Origin: Panonychus citri
Lineage: Eukaryota; Arthropoda; Arachnida; Trombidiformes; Tetranychidae
NCBI RefSeq assembly: GCF_014898815.1
Contig: NW_026515416.1
Coordinates: 682,001 to 746,000 of the forward strand
DNA: 64,000 bases
Reading direction: 5' to 3'
Both the position numbers and the translations under genes were made by a program. The notes beneath the pieces are model-generated. The model did no database searches. It saw only the letters and a list, made by a program, of their open reading frames with translations, and had not been told where the DNA came from. Numbering within the stretch: position 1 is the first letter of the stretch; the number at the start of each line of letters is the position of its first letter. Positions 14,185-30,166 of the stretch are shown one piece after another.

Positions 14185-16365
14185 ACGATAATTAATGAAT
14201 AACAATTAAAAACTTGACCACAATCAACTCTAGTTGACCTTTTTTTGCTGACCAATATCTTTTATATATTTATCATCAACTTTTTTCCCTCCTTTGTTGA
14301 TTTTAAGTGTGGTCAACGACATAATGAACTTTTTACCGGTCAATCAATATCGTCATCATGTTCATCATCAAAGTCATCATAATAATTGCCTAGCTCATCA
14401 TCATTCTCATCAACTAATCATTTATCTTCAAGATACCAACAGCAATTTATCAATTTGTCTTCCATCTTACTGTCAATTTTAATCATCATCTTCCTCTTTC
14501 GCGAATCATCAGAAATACCTTAAAAATCAATCACTTGTTGATTTGTTGATAATCAACAAAAAAACATCATCAACATATTGGGTTACGTAAGTAACATTTC
14601 AACAAGATCTGTAATTGTTATAACAATTAACAAAATAAATCATCTTGACAAAGCAAAAAAAATGATACAATTTATGATAAAAGATGAATAGGAAGAGGAT
14701 GTAAGGTCAACATATAAGACTGACCAATACAAATGAAATGTAAACAATAATTTTCATGGTTAAATCACAATTAGATACAAACAATTGATGATGAATGGTT
14801 AACATTGACAATTAAAGTAACCATTGGAAAATTAATTGACAATCAAATTTAATTATTTGTTTTTTTTTCCAACACACAATTCAAAAACCCACATTACCGA
14901 TCTGTACAATAGTTTTAAATTGTTTACAACTAAGTAAACAACAATCAACAAATGTATTTAACTTTTTTTGTAAAAATTTCTAACAATAATTTAAATAACA
15001 ATAAAAAAACTCATTGAATCACAATTAAGACTTAAATCTTAATCAACATGCTAATTAACAAGGTGATAATATCAAATTAACTTTAAAATGTACTTCAGAT
15101 AGTCCAACAATTAGAAAAGTTTGTTTGTTAATTCAATTAAAATGGTTGAAATTTATATCTAATTGAAAAGTAACAATTTAACCTTGTAAAGGAATAACAA
15201 TTTACTATTATATTTGCTGGTGAAAAGTTAAAATAATGGCAACAATCAACTAATCAACAATAAATTGTTGGATTAGAAATGAAAACATCTGAAGCAGATT
15301 GTGATTAAAATTATCGTGACTAATCAACAGTTAGATTGTTGGTAATTTAACAATAATAATAAACATCCACTGGAAATGCAGATTAATTTAATAATAGTAA
15401 TTTAGTTAATACAACAATCAAGGTAAACACAGAAAAAGAAAGATTCATGATTAACTTAATGGTGGTAATTAAGTTGATTATTATATTAAAATAATATGTT
15501 AATTATTGGAGGATATGAAAAATTCAGAAGCTCAAAAAACTTCATTGGAAAGGTGAAATTTTCATGGTAACCAGAATATTTATAAATCAGATTCTGGTGT
15601 TTATCTTTTGAATTTCTTGATTATCATCATGATTATTGAAGCAAATACAACACAAAGGATTCGCATTGATAACATATGATATCCAGGTAAGTTTCGGTTT
15701 TTTTTCAGGTGAGTTTGTCAACTATTAACATGTTGGTTGATGAAAAAAAATGTTTCATGTTAACACTGGCCAGACACTTAACAATCAATGTCAATGGACC
15801 TTAATCATTGTAACCTTAACAATTTAATCATGGATCAATAAGTTCAATTGATCCAGAGTTAAATTCATCTCAAAATCCAAGCTCAGTAATCAACAAGAGC
15901 TAATACAATAGTAGTTTGATATCATCATGTTGGTTATTAATTACAAGATAAACAATTTACAAAAAAAATGACAGTTCATTTGTGTAATTGGTTTATGATT
16001 AATGACCAATGAATTTAATCTATTGGATTTAATTAACTTTCATCAGGTTAATTCAAATACACCAACACAATTAACAAGTTAATTATCGGAAAGTTAATGA
16101 AATTTGTTTGGCATTCTTTTTACTCAACAACAATCAACGAGAAAAAGTTGATTGCATGATAAATAAAAATAACATTTATCATATGAAAGTTAATCATGAT
16201 GGAAAGGATAACAATTTAATAACAATAGCTAAACAATCAACAATCAAATTACATCCAATTCTGATGGAAATAGATGTAAAAAATGACCACAGAAAGAAAT
16301 CATTTTTTTCTCAACAATTTCTCATTTCATCACAATCATTTTAATCCATTGTAATGATGTCGGCC

Positions 16366-16369
<4 letters not shown>

Positions 16370-16403
<34 letters not shown>
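16370..16403. repeat. (TC)n microsatellite
   Basis: About 17 perfect TC units in the gene-poor region. Confidence 0.9.
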
Positions 16404-16405
<2 letters not shown>

Positions 16406-19400
16406 CTCTCTCGGACGGTTATCTCACCTGAAGCAAAGTTATCATCATTATCATCAAGATTGAGACCGGATGCTTAGGGTCAACCATGATTATTATTACA
16501 AATGATTTAAAGTAAACTATCAGAAAGAATTGAAAATGTTCATTTCTATCATGGAACCGGTTGTGATGATGATGATAATGAAATTACAATCATCATTAAC
16601 GATGATGATGATGATGAAAGTAAAATTTTCGTAAACGGTAATCAAATTGATAGTGAAATCCGTTTAATCACAATTAAACTTAATCATCAACCAGTTTTAC
16701 TTTTCGCTTTTGTTTTTCCTATTGGAATTATTCTCAAACTTTTTGTTTAATGATAACTTTCCCACGAATTATTTTTTTTACTATCAATTCTTTTTTCATT
16801 ATTATTAGTTAATCATGATTAGTTAATCATCAATATTATTTCTAAGGGCAATAGTTAACTTTCAATACAAATTGATTGGTTGACATCGTTAATCTAATCA
16901 TTATATTAACAATTAAAGGTTTACTAAACGACAAGAATATGTTTCCTCTAATGAATTCAAATTCAGTCTCTAGTTGGTTCATGATTAATCAATTGTGATG
17001 CTTTTACCTTGAATTGAGTAACGGTTAAAATGATAATTAAATTGTCGTTAAACTCACAACAATTAAACAAAAAAGTTAATAACGTTAACGATATTAAGCA
17101 ATCACAAAATATAATCAATGAATGAAAAATATAGTAAATGATTACCAGTAAACAATTTAATAATTGTTCATATTGTTGCAGTATAATTGTAATCGTAAAT
17201 GCTGATGACCTTAAATTAATTTGTAAGCATATTGTTGATGATGATGATGATGGTCAAGATGATGATTAATATGATGATAATGACTATTATTGGTGGTGAC
17301 CATGACTAACAAAAGTCTCAGTGAAAGTAACTTGAAAACAGGTTGATAATAATCATGTTGGTTACCTGTTGCTTTTGATAAATGTGAAAGAATGATCAAC
17401 TTTACATTGGTCAGTCATGGTCAAAATTGACCGGTGTGAATCTCAATAATGGGTTTACCTTGATGATGACCAGAGAAATGATGAGAAAAAGGTAAAATTT
17501 TATCACAATTGCTTGTCTACCTGTTCAGATGACCAGGCAAAGAGTTTGAAGGAATTTTTTTTAATAATAATCATCGTCATCTTAATCGTCATGAATCATT
17601 TTCCATCAGCATCATGATTTAATCATATTGTTCATCATGAAAGCTTACAAAATCACGGAAGCTTAGGAAATATGATTCAAACTGATCCGAATCTAATCAA
17701 ACAATCAAAGTTTTCATCTTTGATGTAGCTTGGAAACTTTCGGGTTAATTGTTTGGATTACAATTAACCTCGAATCCTTGAAATGCTAATTTAAATATAG
17801 ATACAAGATTAGAACTTTTTTTGATGTAATTTAATGGTTAAAATTTTGATTGTTATATTACCCAAAGTTATCATCATTAAGGTTTGGTCGTTATTGTTCA
17901 ACATTTAATTCAATTGTGATAATTTAATTAACATAAAAATCTGCTCTTCTCATTGTAAACAATTAAGAAAACACTATTCATCTTTTTGATACTATTATTA
18001 CAAAGAGAACCTTCAAAAGTCAATGATTTAATTGTTTAACATTGATCATTAACTAATCAACCATTAAAGATTTGTAAATACATCTTAGAATCCTTGATTA
18101 ACAATTAACTTACTTTCGTGAACAACTAACAAACAATTAACACACTAATTGTATCAATTTCAAGAGCGATTAAATTAAGAGAGAATGAATTTTGCTAAGA
18201 AAAGTGGATTAAATTGTTACTAATTAACCAACGACTCTAATATGAAACAATATATCACTTAGGATTAGCCAAAGAAACTTATAACTAAATTGTTACAATT
18301 AATTGAATGAACATAAATGAATTAAAATGACAAGATATAAGTAGGAGTTATAAATGATTGGGAGTTTAAATAAGTAATCGTAAGTCTTTAAACTATCATG
18401 AAATTACCTGACAATTAAGGTGATCATTATTATTTTTTTCTCGATTCAATTCAAATTTTAAACTTGAAATTAAGAGACTATCTCATGTTGAGATTTTCCT
18501 TAAATTGTGATCAATACAACAACCATTATTTATGATACAGTTACTGATTAATCATGTTAGTACATTTAGTTTAATCAAGTGATTAACTTGTTGTCAAATA
18601 AAATAAAATGATTAAGCCAAATAAAAAACTTGTACCATTAACAATAAATAAGATACAATGTTTCAAATATCAATTGTAAACGAGTATAATTAATAGTGAT
18701 CATGGTTAATTGAAATCATAAGAAATTAGTTAATCGAGAACAATCAATTTAAAACATCAACACCTTGAAAAATTCAAGTTTCAAGTATTCAAATTGAAGC
18801 TTTTTTATATAAAAAAAAAGGTGATTGATCAACACTTTTAGTTTGATTGTCACGATTGCTGCTGATTGTAATCAACTAGTCACAATGTATTAATGATGTT
18901 TAAGATGAGGATGATAATATCAATGTGAAAGGTAAGATCAACAACCTAATTGTTACATAGGAATCGGATTCTGTGGGAAAACTTTAGATTCAGAAAGTTC
19001 AATTTACCTTTAAAACTGATTAGATTCTGATAGTGGAGGAAAATGTTTACCTGGATTTTATCATTTCTTATGATCATTATTTTCAAATTTCTTATGATGA
19101 AAAAGGGAGGGAAGAGAGATAAAGAGAGAGAGAGAGGAGATGATAAAAATATGAATTAATATCCAAAGACATTTTTTCATTGTTATTCCATGATAATTTC
19201 AAGTTATCTCTCATTTTTTTCATGATCCTCAAGCCTTGAAGATGATGAACTTTTCAATTGTTATCACAATCATCATTTAAATCACAAAGAAATGATAAAA
19301 TAATGATAGTTAAGGTTTCAAAGTGTTGATGATAATGATGATAATATACAAAGATAAATTCTGGATACGGATGAGGATGAATTTTCATAGGAACATTTCA

Positions 19401-22400
19401 GATAATCCGTTTGATAAGCATGATAAATATTCAGTTGAAAATGTTGATATTTAACAAAAAGTGGTGATGCTAAATGAATATCATTTTGCTAAAACTCAAT
19501 TGAATGTGCAACTGAATTCATCATGACTTGATTGAATTTTCAATCAATTCAATTGCAGACCATGAAAATTGTTTATTAGTAAATTGTTAGTGAAATTGTA
19601 AAGTTCATGATACATTCATTAAATGATTAAAACAAAAACTCAAATACTATGTAAATATTTGGATAAAAATTTATATTACTTGATTCACCGTCATCATCAT
19701 GCTGAGATTGAATTGATTGTTGATTTGAAATTAATGAAAAACATAGAGTGCATATAACATGCATACAATTTACTTTAATTGTAAAAGCAATCCAATCATT
19801 TATATCATCGAATTGGTTAAATTACATAAAACGTAATCAATTGATTCCCTTGTCTCAATCAAAATGAAAGTGATAAATGTTGACAACTAATAATAATATC
19901 TCAACAATTAACCAAATCACTATTTGGATAAAGTGATAATAATCAAACTAATAAGTGTTACAGATTAGGTTATTGATATTTTGATGCTAAGATAATCCAA
20001 TGAGCATCTTAATCTTATTCAGTTTGATTTGTTACATCAAATTGTTTTAATCTTTCATTTTATTATCAAATTTAATATCATTGATTAATTTTAATTCCCT
20101 TTATCGACATAATCACTATAATCACCGTGAGGATCAACACAATTAAAAGAGTAATAATTAAGCAATCAAATGGAGGATTAAGAAGGTAAATAGCCTAACT
20201 AAGCAAATAATTAATTGTAATTAAGACTCAATATCTAATATAAATAAGATTGATCCTAGAATTTGTCATTCTTACATATAATATGATAGCATGAGAAAAG
20301 GTTTAAGGGTTTGTTAAATTGTACACTAATTGATAATCACAATCAAAAGTTTGTTTGAAGGGTTAAATTGTTGGTTTATCATCAAGGTATCAAAGTGAAA
20401 TAATTAGTTTGGATAGTGTAGTTAAAGAAACTGGATTAATAACATTGGATAAGAAATCAAGGTAAATGATCAAATGAAAAAGTTGAAATGTTACATTAGG
20501 GAGTAAACAACAACAAAAACAACAAGTACAATTTAACAACATAAGTGAGCCTCAACTGAGAGGGATAATCCTAGGGAAAATGTACCAGCATCATCATCAT
20601 CATCATCATCATCTTAATCATCCGCATCTTCATGATCTCTTGAAAAGTGAGAGAGGGAAAGTGTATCTAACTTTGGGTGAAGATATGGGCTTAACTTGAA
20701 AGGAGATAAGCCTATTTATCTCTATGTTATTTTTCTCAAAGGACAAGGATGATAATCAGCACGAGATGAAGATGATTGAGTCAAAGTGAAGGAGAGAGCG
20801 ATAGACAAGCCTTGAAAGTTGTTTTCTTATGATAGGTGTGAGCACTAATCATCATCAGCAATTGCATAAGCACATTGTAGTAGCAAGAAAAACACAGAGG
20901 GAGAGAAAGAGAGAGAGAGAGAGCGAGGAAAACAAAAAAAATTAGATGATGATAAGGATGAAGATGAGGTTACAACATCAACCATCATCATCAGATTGAT
21001 ACATAGATCAGGTTATCAATAATATAATGACTAATAATTAAGAATGATAAAAATTGGAAGACAAGAAAATGCCGATGCCGGTTCTAAGGTTAATTTTTGT
21101 TTTATTTCTCTCTCTCTCTCTCCGTAGCATCTCTTGCGTTTTAATCATCATCTCAAGGTAAAAGGTTATCATTATCATCTTATTCCTAAAACTATTACAA
21201 TATAATAATACAAAATACACATAAATAGTTGCTTTGTAAAATATGATGTTGCGTGAATATGGAGAGAGAGGAAAACCTTTCTTATCATCCTCATCAATGA
21301 TGATAACAATAACAACAAACAAGATAATACTTCACACAGGTAGATAATACCTTTGTAAATGTATATCTAATCAAACACCATCACCACCAACAATAACATA
21401 ATAGTGATTACAAAAAGTAAGGTTAAATTGTCAAGGTCAGTTTGCAAAATTTAGTTTCATTATCCTTGGAAATGTCAATCATCATTTACACAGGTAGAAA
21501 TGAGCAAAGGTATCATTTAACCTGAACACACATCAAGAGGTAAAAAACACAAGAAAAATACCTGGAGAAAAAAATCTCAAAAAGCTATTCCATTGAAAAA
21601 AAAGAGGTAAAAAAATCTCTGACCTTGAGCCTAAAGATTCAAATTATAATCTCAATCAATTAATTGATTATTATGATAATACAATTGAATGTATATCAGT
21701 GAAAGTGATAATTTAAATTGTCAGAGAGTTTGGCAATCATAAGAAATGCAAATGAAAAATGGAAGAAAAAAAAATGCATTGAGATTTTACCTTGGTTCTT
21801 GTGAAAATGTTAATCATTGGACATTCAAACTAAATTAAAGTTGATTGCAATCAAAGTAAATTGCGATCATCTTGAAGAAAAAATATATCTACCTATCTAT
21901 TTATCACCTTTATCCCTCTCATCCATTTTATCATCCTCATCTTCAATTGCTTCTCATACCTTTTTCTTATCATTTTCTCAGGTAAGAGAATTAAGTTTTT
22001 TTTCTTCATCTTTAAATAGCAACAAAATTGTTATTACCTGTGTTAAAATTTTCTGAGGTTTTTATACATACTGGGTGGTCTCCGGAGGATATTCATTAAC
22101 AGGATGATATTCATGATGAGGTATGAATCATATACATCATTCTGATCATCATGAAAAAAAGTCCTGTATCATTATTGTTGGTTATTTAAGATTACACTTC
22201 ATTCAATCATCTCTATTATTCAGATAGATATAAATTATTATCAAGTGTAACTTAATGATAATAATGAAGGTTTTTTTTATTACCTGAATCAATTTAATAC
22301 TTATAGTATGATAATGATGATGATAAGTGATGAAGATGGAGGAGAAAGTTTCAAATGTTGTAATATACATTTAAATCAATTGTATATTTACAATTAAGAC

Positions 22401-24992
22401 TCTTAATAGATCATTGAGAATTGTTAATTTCTTGATAAACATTATTTTATATAATTAAATATTCAAATTATAGACATTGAATATTGTAATTAAAAGATAA
22501 ATGGTTCAATGTTTTTCAAGGCTTTAATTTGATTTGTAATCAATCCCATTGATTAATTAGTTGTAGAATAATCTGAATAAAAGTTAATTGTTAATAACTA
22601 TTGTTAAAAGCAATTAAAATATCAAAATTGATTACAATTTACTTATCTCATTAATCATTTAGACTAACAATTAGCGGGAAAGTTTTTCAGCAACAATTTA
22701 GCAATTGAGTCTTTGGGAAAAAAATTTAAATAATGAAAAGGTTACAATTGGACTTGGGTGTGTATAATTTGTTAATTGTTGCAGTACAATTAACGTATAT
22801 ACAGTTGATTCAAAAGGATTTGTCATCAACTAGTTAACAGAATCTTTTTTTTTCACTCTCAATTTGACTCTTGAGAAGTTCAAAGTTTCATCATCATAAT
22901 CATCATCTTCTTCAGCATCTCCATCATCCTCATCATCCTCATAATCACCAAGGATAGTACATTGATATTTTATCATTATCATTATCATCTTCATCTTCTT
23001 GGGAAGCTTTTCTTTGTCTTTTGTTACAGTAGACGATTATTTATCTTTTTGTTTCTTCAGTTTCTTTTTGTTTTCATCTTCATCCTTCCTCCTCCACCTT
23101 CATCAGTCAAAAGGTAGGAGGTAACTCACACAATCAACAAATTGGTAATTAAAACAAATATTAGATGAGGATGAGGATGAAAAGTTTCCTAATATTAGTT
23201 ACCTTGAAGATGATGGAAAACAAAACAATCCCTGATTGACTTTTTTCAATGAGAAAACATTTTTTTCACTCTTACTGAAATATATTAAATCAACAGGTAA
23301 TCATGATAAAAAAAATTCAAACTTTGCATTAATTATCATTCATGATAATAATTAGCATCAAAAATTTAAGGTCATTGATATTTTAAGTCATTCATTGAGA
23401 TTTTGAGATGGATTAACTTTAATATTAATCACTATATGTAATTATTTCTTGTATTATTATTATTATTAAATCAAGGTTAATTTTCAATGGATTAGGAAGT
23501 TTTTGTTATTATTTAAGATGAGATAATCTGATTTATAAAAGAGAGAGAGAAGTAAATTGTTATTCAATCGATCAAATCAAAATTTATGATTAATTGTAGT
23601 TACGATGATTTAAAATTGATTTGATTTGATTTGATTGTGATAAATCAACACACAAAACAATTATAACTTGTTATAGTTGAATGTCTTTAATTAGGAATTA
23701 ATAAATTAGAGGGAAATGATTAATCATAACTTGTAATGATTAACCAAAAATTTGGACACAATTGATTCTGATAATTTGATTAACAAAACATGAGTTGATG
23801 ATCATTGGGGAAAAGTTTAATAGCTCAATGAACGTGATAATAATCAAAATTTTCAGAATTAGGATACGGAAATGATGAAATACATGATGATGATAATACC
23901 AATGATTAAGATGATGATTTATCATTCATTTTGATTAACAGGTAATGTAAATAAATGATAAAAGGGTTGAAAGTAAATTAGTTTTTGATAATAGGTTAAC
24001 ATTTGATTGTTCAAATTTCATGTTGATGTGAGGATGAAAGTGAAGATAATGATGATCATTTGAAGATATATAAAAGGATGAGGATAAAGATTATGAGGGA
24101 GGTTAAATGTTTTGTAACAATTGCTACTGATGATAATTTCTAACTAGTGAGTTTGTTGATTTGTTAGGGAGCTATTTTTTTTCTCTACCAGGTAAATGAA
24201 AGGTTACCTGTAGTAAGAGAAAGATGCAAATAATAGTTTTATTTAAAAGGTAAACTTTTTCATCGTCAGAAAAGGTTGCCGGAAATGTTTTTCATCATAA
24301 CTATTATTATTATTATCACCAGGTAACCACAACAGGTAAGCATTAACAACACCAAACAGAAGCAAAGTACACAACATGAAGAAGCAACAATGATGTAAGA
24401 TAAATTAATAAGATGAAAATGATGATAAAGGGTTAATTTATTTTTCCATGATAAAATATCATCACAATCTTTACCATCCTTCATCCCATCATGGAGATCC
24501 TATTTATCTCATCAGGTAACTCATCAATTTTCAGTTGCTTCCGATCATCATGTTCAAACCATAAAGAGTGAGAGGAGGAAAAAAGGGATTGTTTATTTAT
24601 CATCATAATCTTTATCACAATAGAAAAAAAATTTAACAAGATTTATTCTGAAAAGAAAAAAAAATCAAACCTCTAATTCAGTTAAGATGTACATCCGAGT
24701 CAACATGATAATCTAACGGCTTAGATGATGATGATGATGATGATAAGAGAGATGAGGATGAAAACAAGGATCATATTTAGCTATTTATCATCATCTATTC
24801 ATCTTTTTCTTATATTTATCATGAATCATGATAACCAGAAGTTATCTAATTCATTAAAAAACTTGATGTTTTTTTCTCAAAGTTAATTTTTCTTCATCTT
24901 TATTATTATTTATCCTTAGAATTGATTCATTCATTTTGCCTGGGGCGAAATATCAATAATATGATGTAGTTTTATCTCATTAAAAGGATAAG

Positions 24993-24994
<2 letters not shown>

Positions 24995-25026
<32 letters not shown>
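24995..25026. repeat. (GA)n microsatellite
   Basis: About 16 perfect GA units in the gene-poor region. Confidence 0.9.
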
Positions 25027-25029
<3 letters not shown>

Positions 25030-28000
25030 AAAGTAACCTTTGACAAGGTGAATGTGATAAACAACATAAGTTTTTTTTACCTATTGAAATGATTAATGAT
25101 AAACTTTCAATTTCTAAATGAATAATTTTTTCCCCTAGAAAAAAAGGTAAGAATTAAAGTTACTGATGATAATCATCAACATCATCTTCAGATGATGAGT
25201 AGACATGCTGAGGAGCTTAATTAATATTATGAGTAAGGAAATAATCAGATAAATTGAGTAAAGAATCAGATAATGAATGGAATTAATATTAATAATATTT
25301 GGATGTAAATTGATTGAAATTGAAATCAATGTGAAAACACAGATCATATTTTTTTTCATGATAACGATTCTGACTTTGTAATGAATCTCATGATAATCAG
25401 AATCATTTTTAAGTCTTTAATTTTCACCATTAACCATTAGGAATCTACAAGAAGTTCAGAAGATGGAGACTCATCATCATAAGTGAGATTGAGTATCATT
25501 AAAGTAACAGGTTTCATCATGTTAAGAAAAAAAAAGTTTCATAACAAATGGTCAGTCTCATATTCAGGGAATATAATTAATCATTTTCACACAAGATGAT
25601 AAGATGACCACGGTGATGAAACTCTGAAAAATCCACATAATCCAAGTCCATTTTGAGTTGATCCTGTTAACAGTTAGTTTATGGTCAGCAAACTGACCTC
25701 TGGATTATAAATATTGGGAAAATTTCATACATTTAACAGTTTTTTCTTACTTTAATTCTTGCATGGATTAATATCTTCATCATGGTTGTCATCAGAATCC
25801 ATGTAAATGATTACTTTCCATTATTAAATCAAAAGTTGAAACTTGTTAATCATAATGATAAACTTAAGTGACTTTGTGAGAATCAGTTTAAAATTGAAAT
25901 TGTCTATTGTGTTGATCAAGATGATTATCATCATTAACATCATAATCATCATCATCAACAAGATCAAATTAATCTGATGGTTTAATTTGTTAATAATACA
26001 AGGAAATGACCTTCAAGGTTGAATCATAATAATAATCAACAAATGATATTTTCCATCATCAAGGAAGATAGGATTAAGCTTTTATTCAATGTCAATCAGC
26101 TGGAATGATCATCATCATGATATTTCCTGAATTCATATATCACTAAATCATGATAACAAAAGGATTTTTACTGTTTTTTTTTCAGTTATAAGGATCAATT
26201 TAATCAGTTGATTAAATTCAGCTTATATCTACTATTATGTATCAATGAGATTTAATTAAATTGTAACACTTAATTAGTTGATTTAATAACAATGATACAG
26301 TTATAATCATATACTGGAGATATCAGTTGATGAAAATTTGAAAGACTTAATTTCTTGTGTAATACTATTAACTAATCACCTTAGTTAACTGTATTATCAA
26401 CAGTTAATTGTGCAAAGTGAATCTAATTTGGTAACAATTAGCTTTAATTACCAAATATAATACAATGTAATTGAAAACACTTCTTACTATTGATATAAAA
26501 GTAGAAAAGTGATTAATATAAAGTGTAATCAATTTAATCTGAGGATAAAATTTAATCCGTGTCAAATTAAATTGTTCAACTATTAATTGTGAAAAGAAAA
26601 TTTTAAATTACGAAACATTAATCAATATAAATATTGCAATAACAATTTAAAGTTATATCAAGTTGAAAGATTTAATTAATTACAGCATTTAATAGTTTGG
26701 CAATTTGATTGGAGGGTTAGATCAGATTAGATGAAATCAATTTAGTTGAAAAATAAAAGTGAAACTATTTAAATCTTAAACTGAATCAGATTAACATGAT
26801 TTAACTTGATTGTCAAGATTTCTGTTGCTTTCAGATTAATTAAATGTGAGATAATCGTAACATTGAAATCTCAGGAATCTGATGGTGATAACAAATCAAG
26901 CTAGAAAATGATGATGATCAGGATAAAATTGAATTGATAACTTGATGAATTGAAAATTAATCAGATCAATTTAAATAATGAAGATAATGCAAAGAGATGA
27001 TAAAAAATGATGAAGATTAAATGATGATGAAAAGGTGCCAATGGTTCCAATGGATTCAGAATAAGATGAGGATCGATGAACTTACGATGATGAAATAAAT
27101 GCATTTAAATTGTTGGGAAACAATTCATCATGCAAATAATGATAATGTTTCAATGAGATTTTTTTTCTGATGAACTAGTTGATTATCTTAAAGACATAAT
27201 CTTGTTAATCATGAAGATTATTAAGTAAACATGAAAGGAGGGTGCTAAGAGGTTTAGGCTATTCTCATTATCATTAGCCCCCTTGACCATTGGACGTAAC
27301 TCAACAAAGTGGATACATGATGATGATGATGATGATAAGTAAGGAGATGATGATAAAAAAGCTCAAGGAGTGGAGATTAGTATTGGCCAATAATTATTAG
27401 TTGACAGGTAAAAGTGGCAGAGGATAAAGATGATGAAGGGAAGAGATTAATGATTGAAAGTGAGATGAATTAATAGATTTTAAACTTAAAAAGATTAAAA
27501 AGTTTGGATGCAAAAAAAAATGTTGATTAACTGGAGAAATGGATAATCATGATTAGTGAAAGGCCTCTTATATCATGAACTGTTTGATTGTTTTAAATAA
27601 CATCGGAAGTTGATCATCATCATTATCAATCAAACAATCAACTCTTAAAATGTAATTTACTTGATTGTAAATTGTTGTTGATACATTGAAATCCTGAGAT
27701 TATTGTATTAATAACTAGTTTGGATAATGTGAACATGGAAGAGGCTAATCAAAGATTTTGTTTCATTGTTTATGATTATATCCTGTTGATTGAAACAATT
27801 AGGCAACATTTGAAAATGGTTCTCATTGATACCAGTGAATTATGTTTCGCGGACTGTAATTAGGGTAAGATTTTAACTTAATTTTTGATGATAATCAATG
27901 ATAATTAACTTTCCCTTGTAGGGATAATACTAAGGGATAGTAAAATAAAAACTGAATCATCAAGATTATTTTTGATTGTGATAAGCTGATGATATGAGTT

Positions 28001-30166
28001 ATCCCCTTGCCCATTTTAAATTGTTACTTTCATTAGTTAATTGTCAGAGAATTGATGATTGTTGTTGATTAATATGATGATAACAATACTTTGATGATCC
28101 CTGATTTTGCAGAAATTCAAGAAAATCATTAGAATGAAGAAAAAAAATCCTTAATTGCGTCTTGAATGTAATATGATTCTACATTTAAATGTATTAATAT
28201 TTACACTTAATTGTTGAAAGACCTTAAATTGTTGCTATAACTGAATTAGATATGACTTTGATTGTAATCAACTTGGAATTCAATGAATTCAACTCATCAT
28301 CATTAAACTATTGAATCAAAATGATTAAGGAACCTCAGGAAAACCTGATTTGTAAATTAAATTTGGTCTACAATTTAAATTTTTGTTCATTAATATGAAG
28401 GAAAGAGTTTGATTGTTGTTGATTTGAAATTGTTACAAAGAAATATCAAATTAATATGTAATTAAATAATTGTTATTAAATAATTCCGACTAACCACATT
28501 AATTCAATTAGATGATTAACCTTTGATCCTAATATTTAAATTATAATTGAATTTAAAAAATATAAAATAATCAAGTTGGATTAAATGTTGAATTAGCCAA
28601 CTAATTAAGATGATTAGTTGGGAATAATTAGCAAATCAAACAAGTAAAAGGAAATAATTAATGTGATTAAACTAAATTAGTGTTTACCTGGAAGAAAAAA
28701 TTAAAGATTGAAAGTTAATCAAGATGATTGATCAAATTTAAATGTCAAAAACAAAATTTTTAATAGTTTGGGTTGTTAATTGTGATCTAAAAAAAACTAA
28801 ATAGTGATCATAATCAACAGTTGATTAATTATCTTACAACTAAATTGTTTATCCAATTTAAATTGATGGGAAAACACTTTGAATCACTTTCCAAGTTAAT
28901 GTGTGTTTTCAATTTGACAATTTGAAAGGTAATTTAAGTTAATCAACACGATTAAACATTTTAATTTACCTTTTTGCTATTGAAGGGATGATTATTTACT
29001 CGTTCATTACTAAAATAACAATTTGATTAAAACTAAATCAATTTATCAATCAAAAAGTTTTAACTCAATGAATTGATTAAGTGTAACAAAACAAAAACAA
29101 AAAACAAGTAATATTTGGAATGACTTAATTGCTTGGCAATGAAAAATAAGAGACAATTACAATTAACATTTGACTTAATTGTAAACACTTTGAGTGATGT
29201 TAATTGTTATAAAAATAATAAATAATCAAAAGGGTTTTCACATTCCCAACGATTCTCAAGTCAATCAACTAAAAATGTTTACAGAGAAAGAGAAAAAAGT
29301 TTAACTGTTGAAAGTTAATTGTTGGGATATAATTTGAGGGTTTGGTGACTTAATTAAATTTACACACAATTAGTTTGAAACGGAAGATGATAACCATGAT
29401 ACTCAAGGAAGAGATAGAATTTAAATTACAATCAACATTGAATATTGTCATGATAATCATGGTGATAATTCAAAAGTAATAATAACCATTATCATGAGTA
29501 TTTTAATTTCTTGTTTTTCTCGTTGACAATTGGCTAACGGGATTTAAATTGTTGTCAAATTCTGTGTACCTAATGATGGGCATTCCTATTTTTTTTTTAC
29601 TTGTTGGTCATTTAATTTATGTGAGAATTTGTGATTATATGTATTAATCAAGATTCTCAGAGTTAATTTCTCTCACAGACAATTTACTATCTCTCACAGA
29701 AAAAAAAAGAAATGTTTCTTTTACTGGTTAACATGATACCGGGAATATAAAGTTTGTTTTTACAATTAACTATTTGGATTCTGATTCCGGCATAACCAGA
29801 GGTAAATTAGTTGATGGTAAACATGATGATTAGAATAAGGAAGAGAAGATGAGTTAATTGAAGATTTACCAAAGAAATCTTAATGGTAAAAGTTGAATTG
29901 TCACACCTCTTGTTAGTGAAAAAATCAACGTTAGTGATTAAAAATCAATTAATTGTAATTGCTAATCAATGATATCTTCAGGGTGGATGGATGATAATCA
30001 GTCGCAATTATAATGTTTCAATTTTGATATTTTTTGTCGACTTTCTCAACGGTGAGAGACAAATTATTCACAATTATTGACCTTTCCAATGGTTGGATAA
30101 TAGACACGATGATATGTTGATTTGATTAATTGTAAACCATTGTGATGAATTGCTTATAATAAATAC

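Larger units (their letters stand above)
14185..30166. other. 16-kb gene-poor region
   Basis: I find no exon that I can support on either strand. The first few hundred bases are the likely 3' UTR of the LRR-Fn3 gene; an AATAAA occurs at 14634-14639. The rest is A+T-rich with recurring TAATTG/GATTAA words and many GAT/CAT and GA/CT tracts (for example 16370-16403, 16605-16616, 20588-20614, 24995-25026, 27322-27338). If Rab3GAP1 is intact, its missing 3' exons should lie here as short exons on the minus strand. I read the first kilobase below 30166 on the minus strand and saw no match. Confidence 0.5.

Noticed and set aside
16108..16344. 78-codon open frame in the gene-poor region
   Set aside because: It opens at TTG, has no recognisable motif and uses the same A+T-rich words as flanking non-coding DNA.
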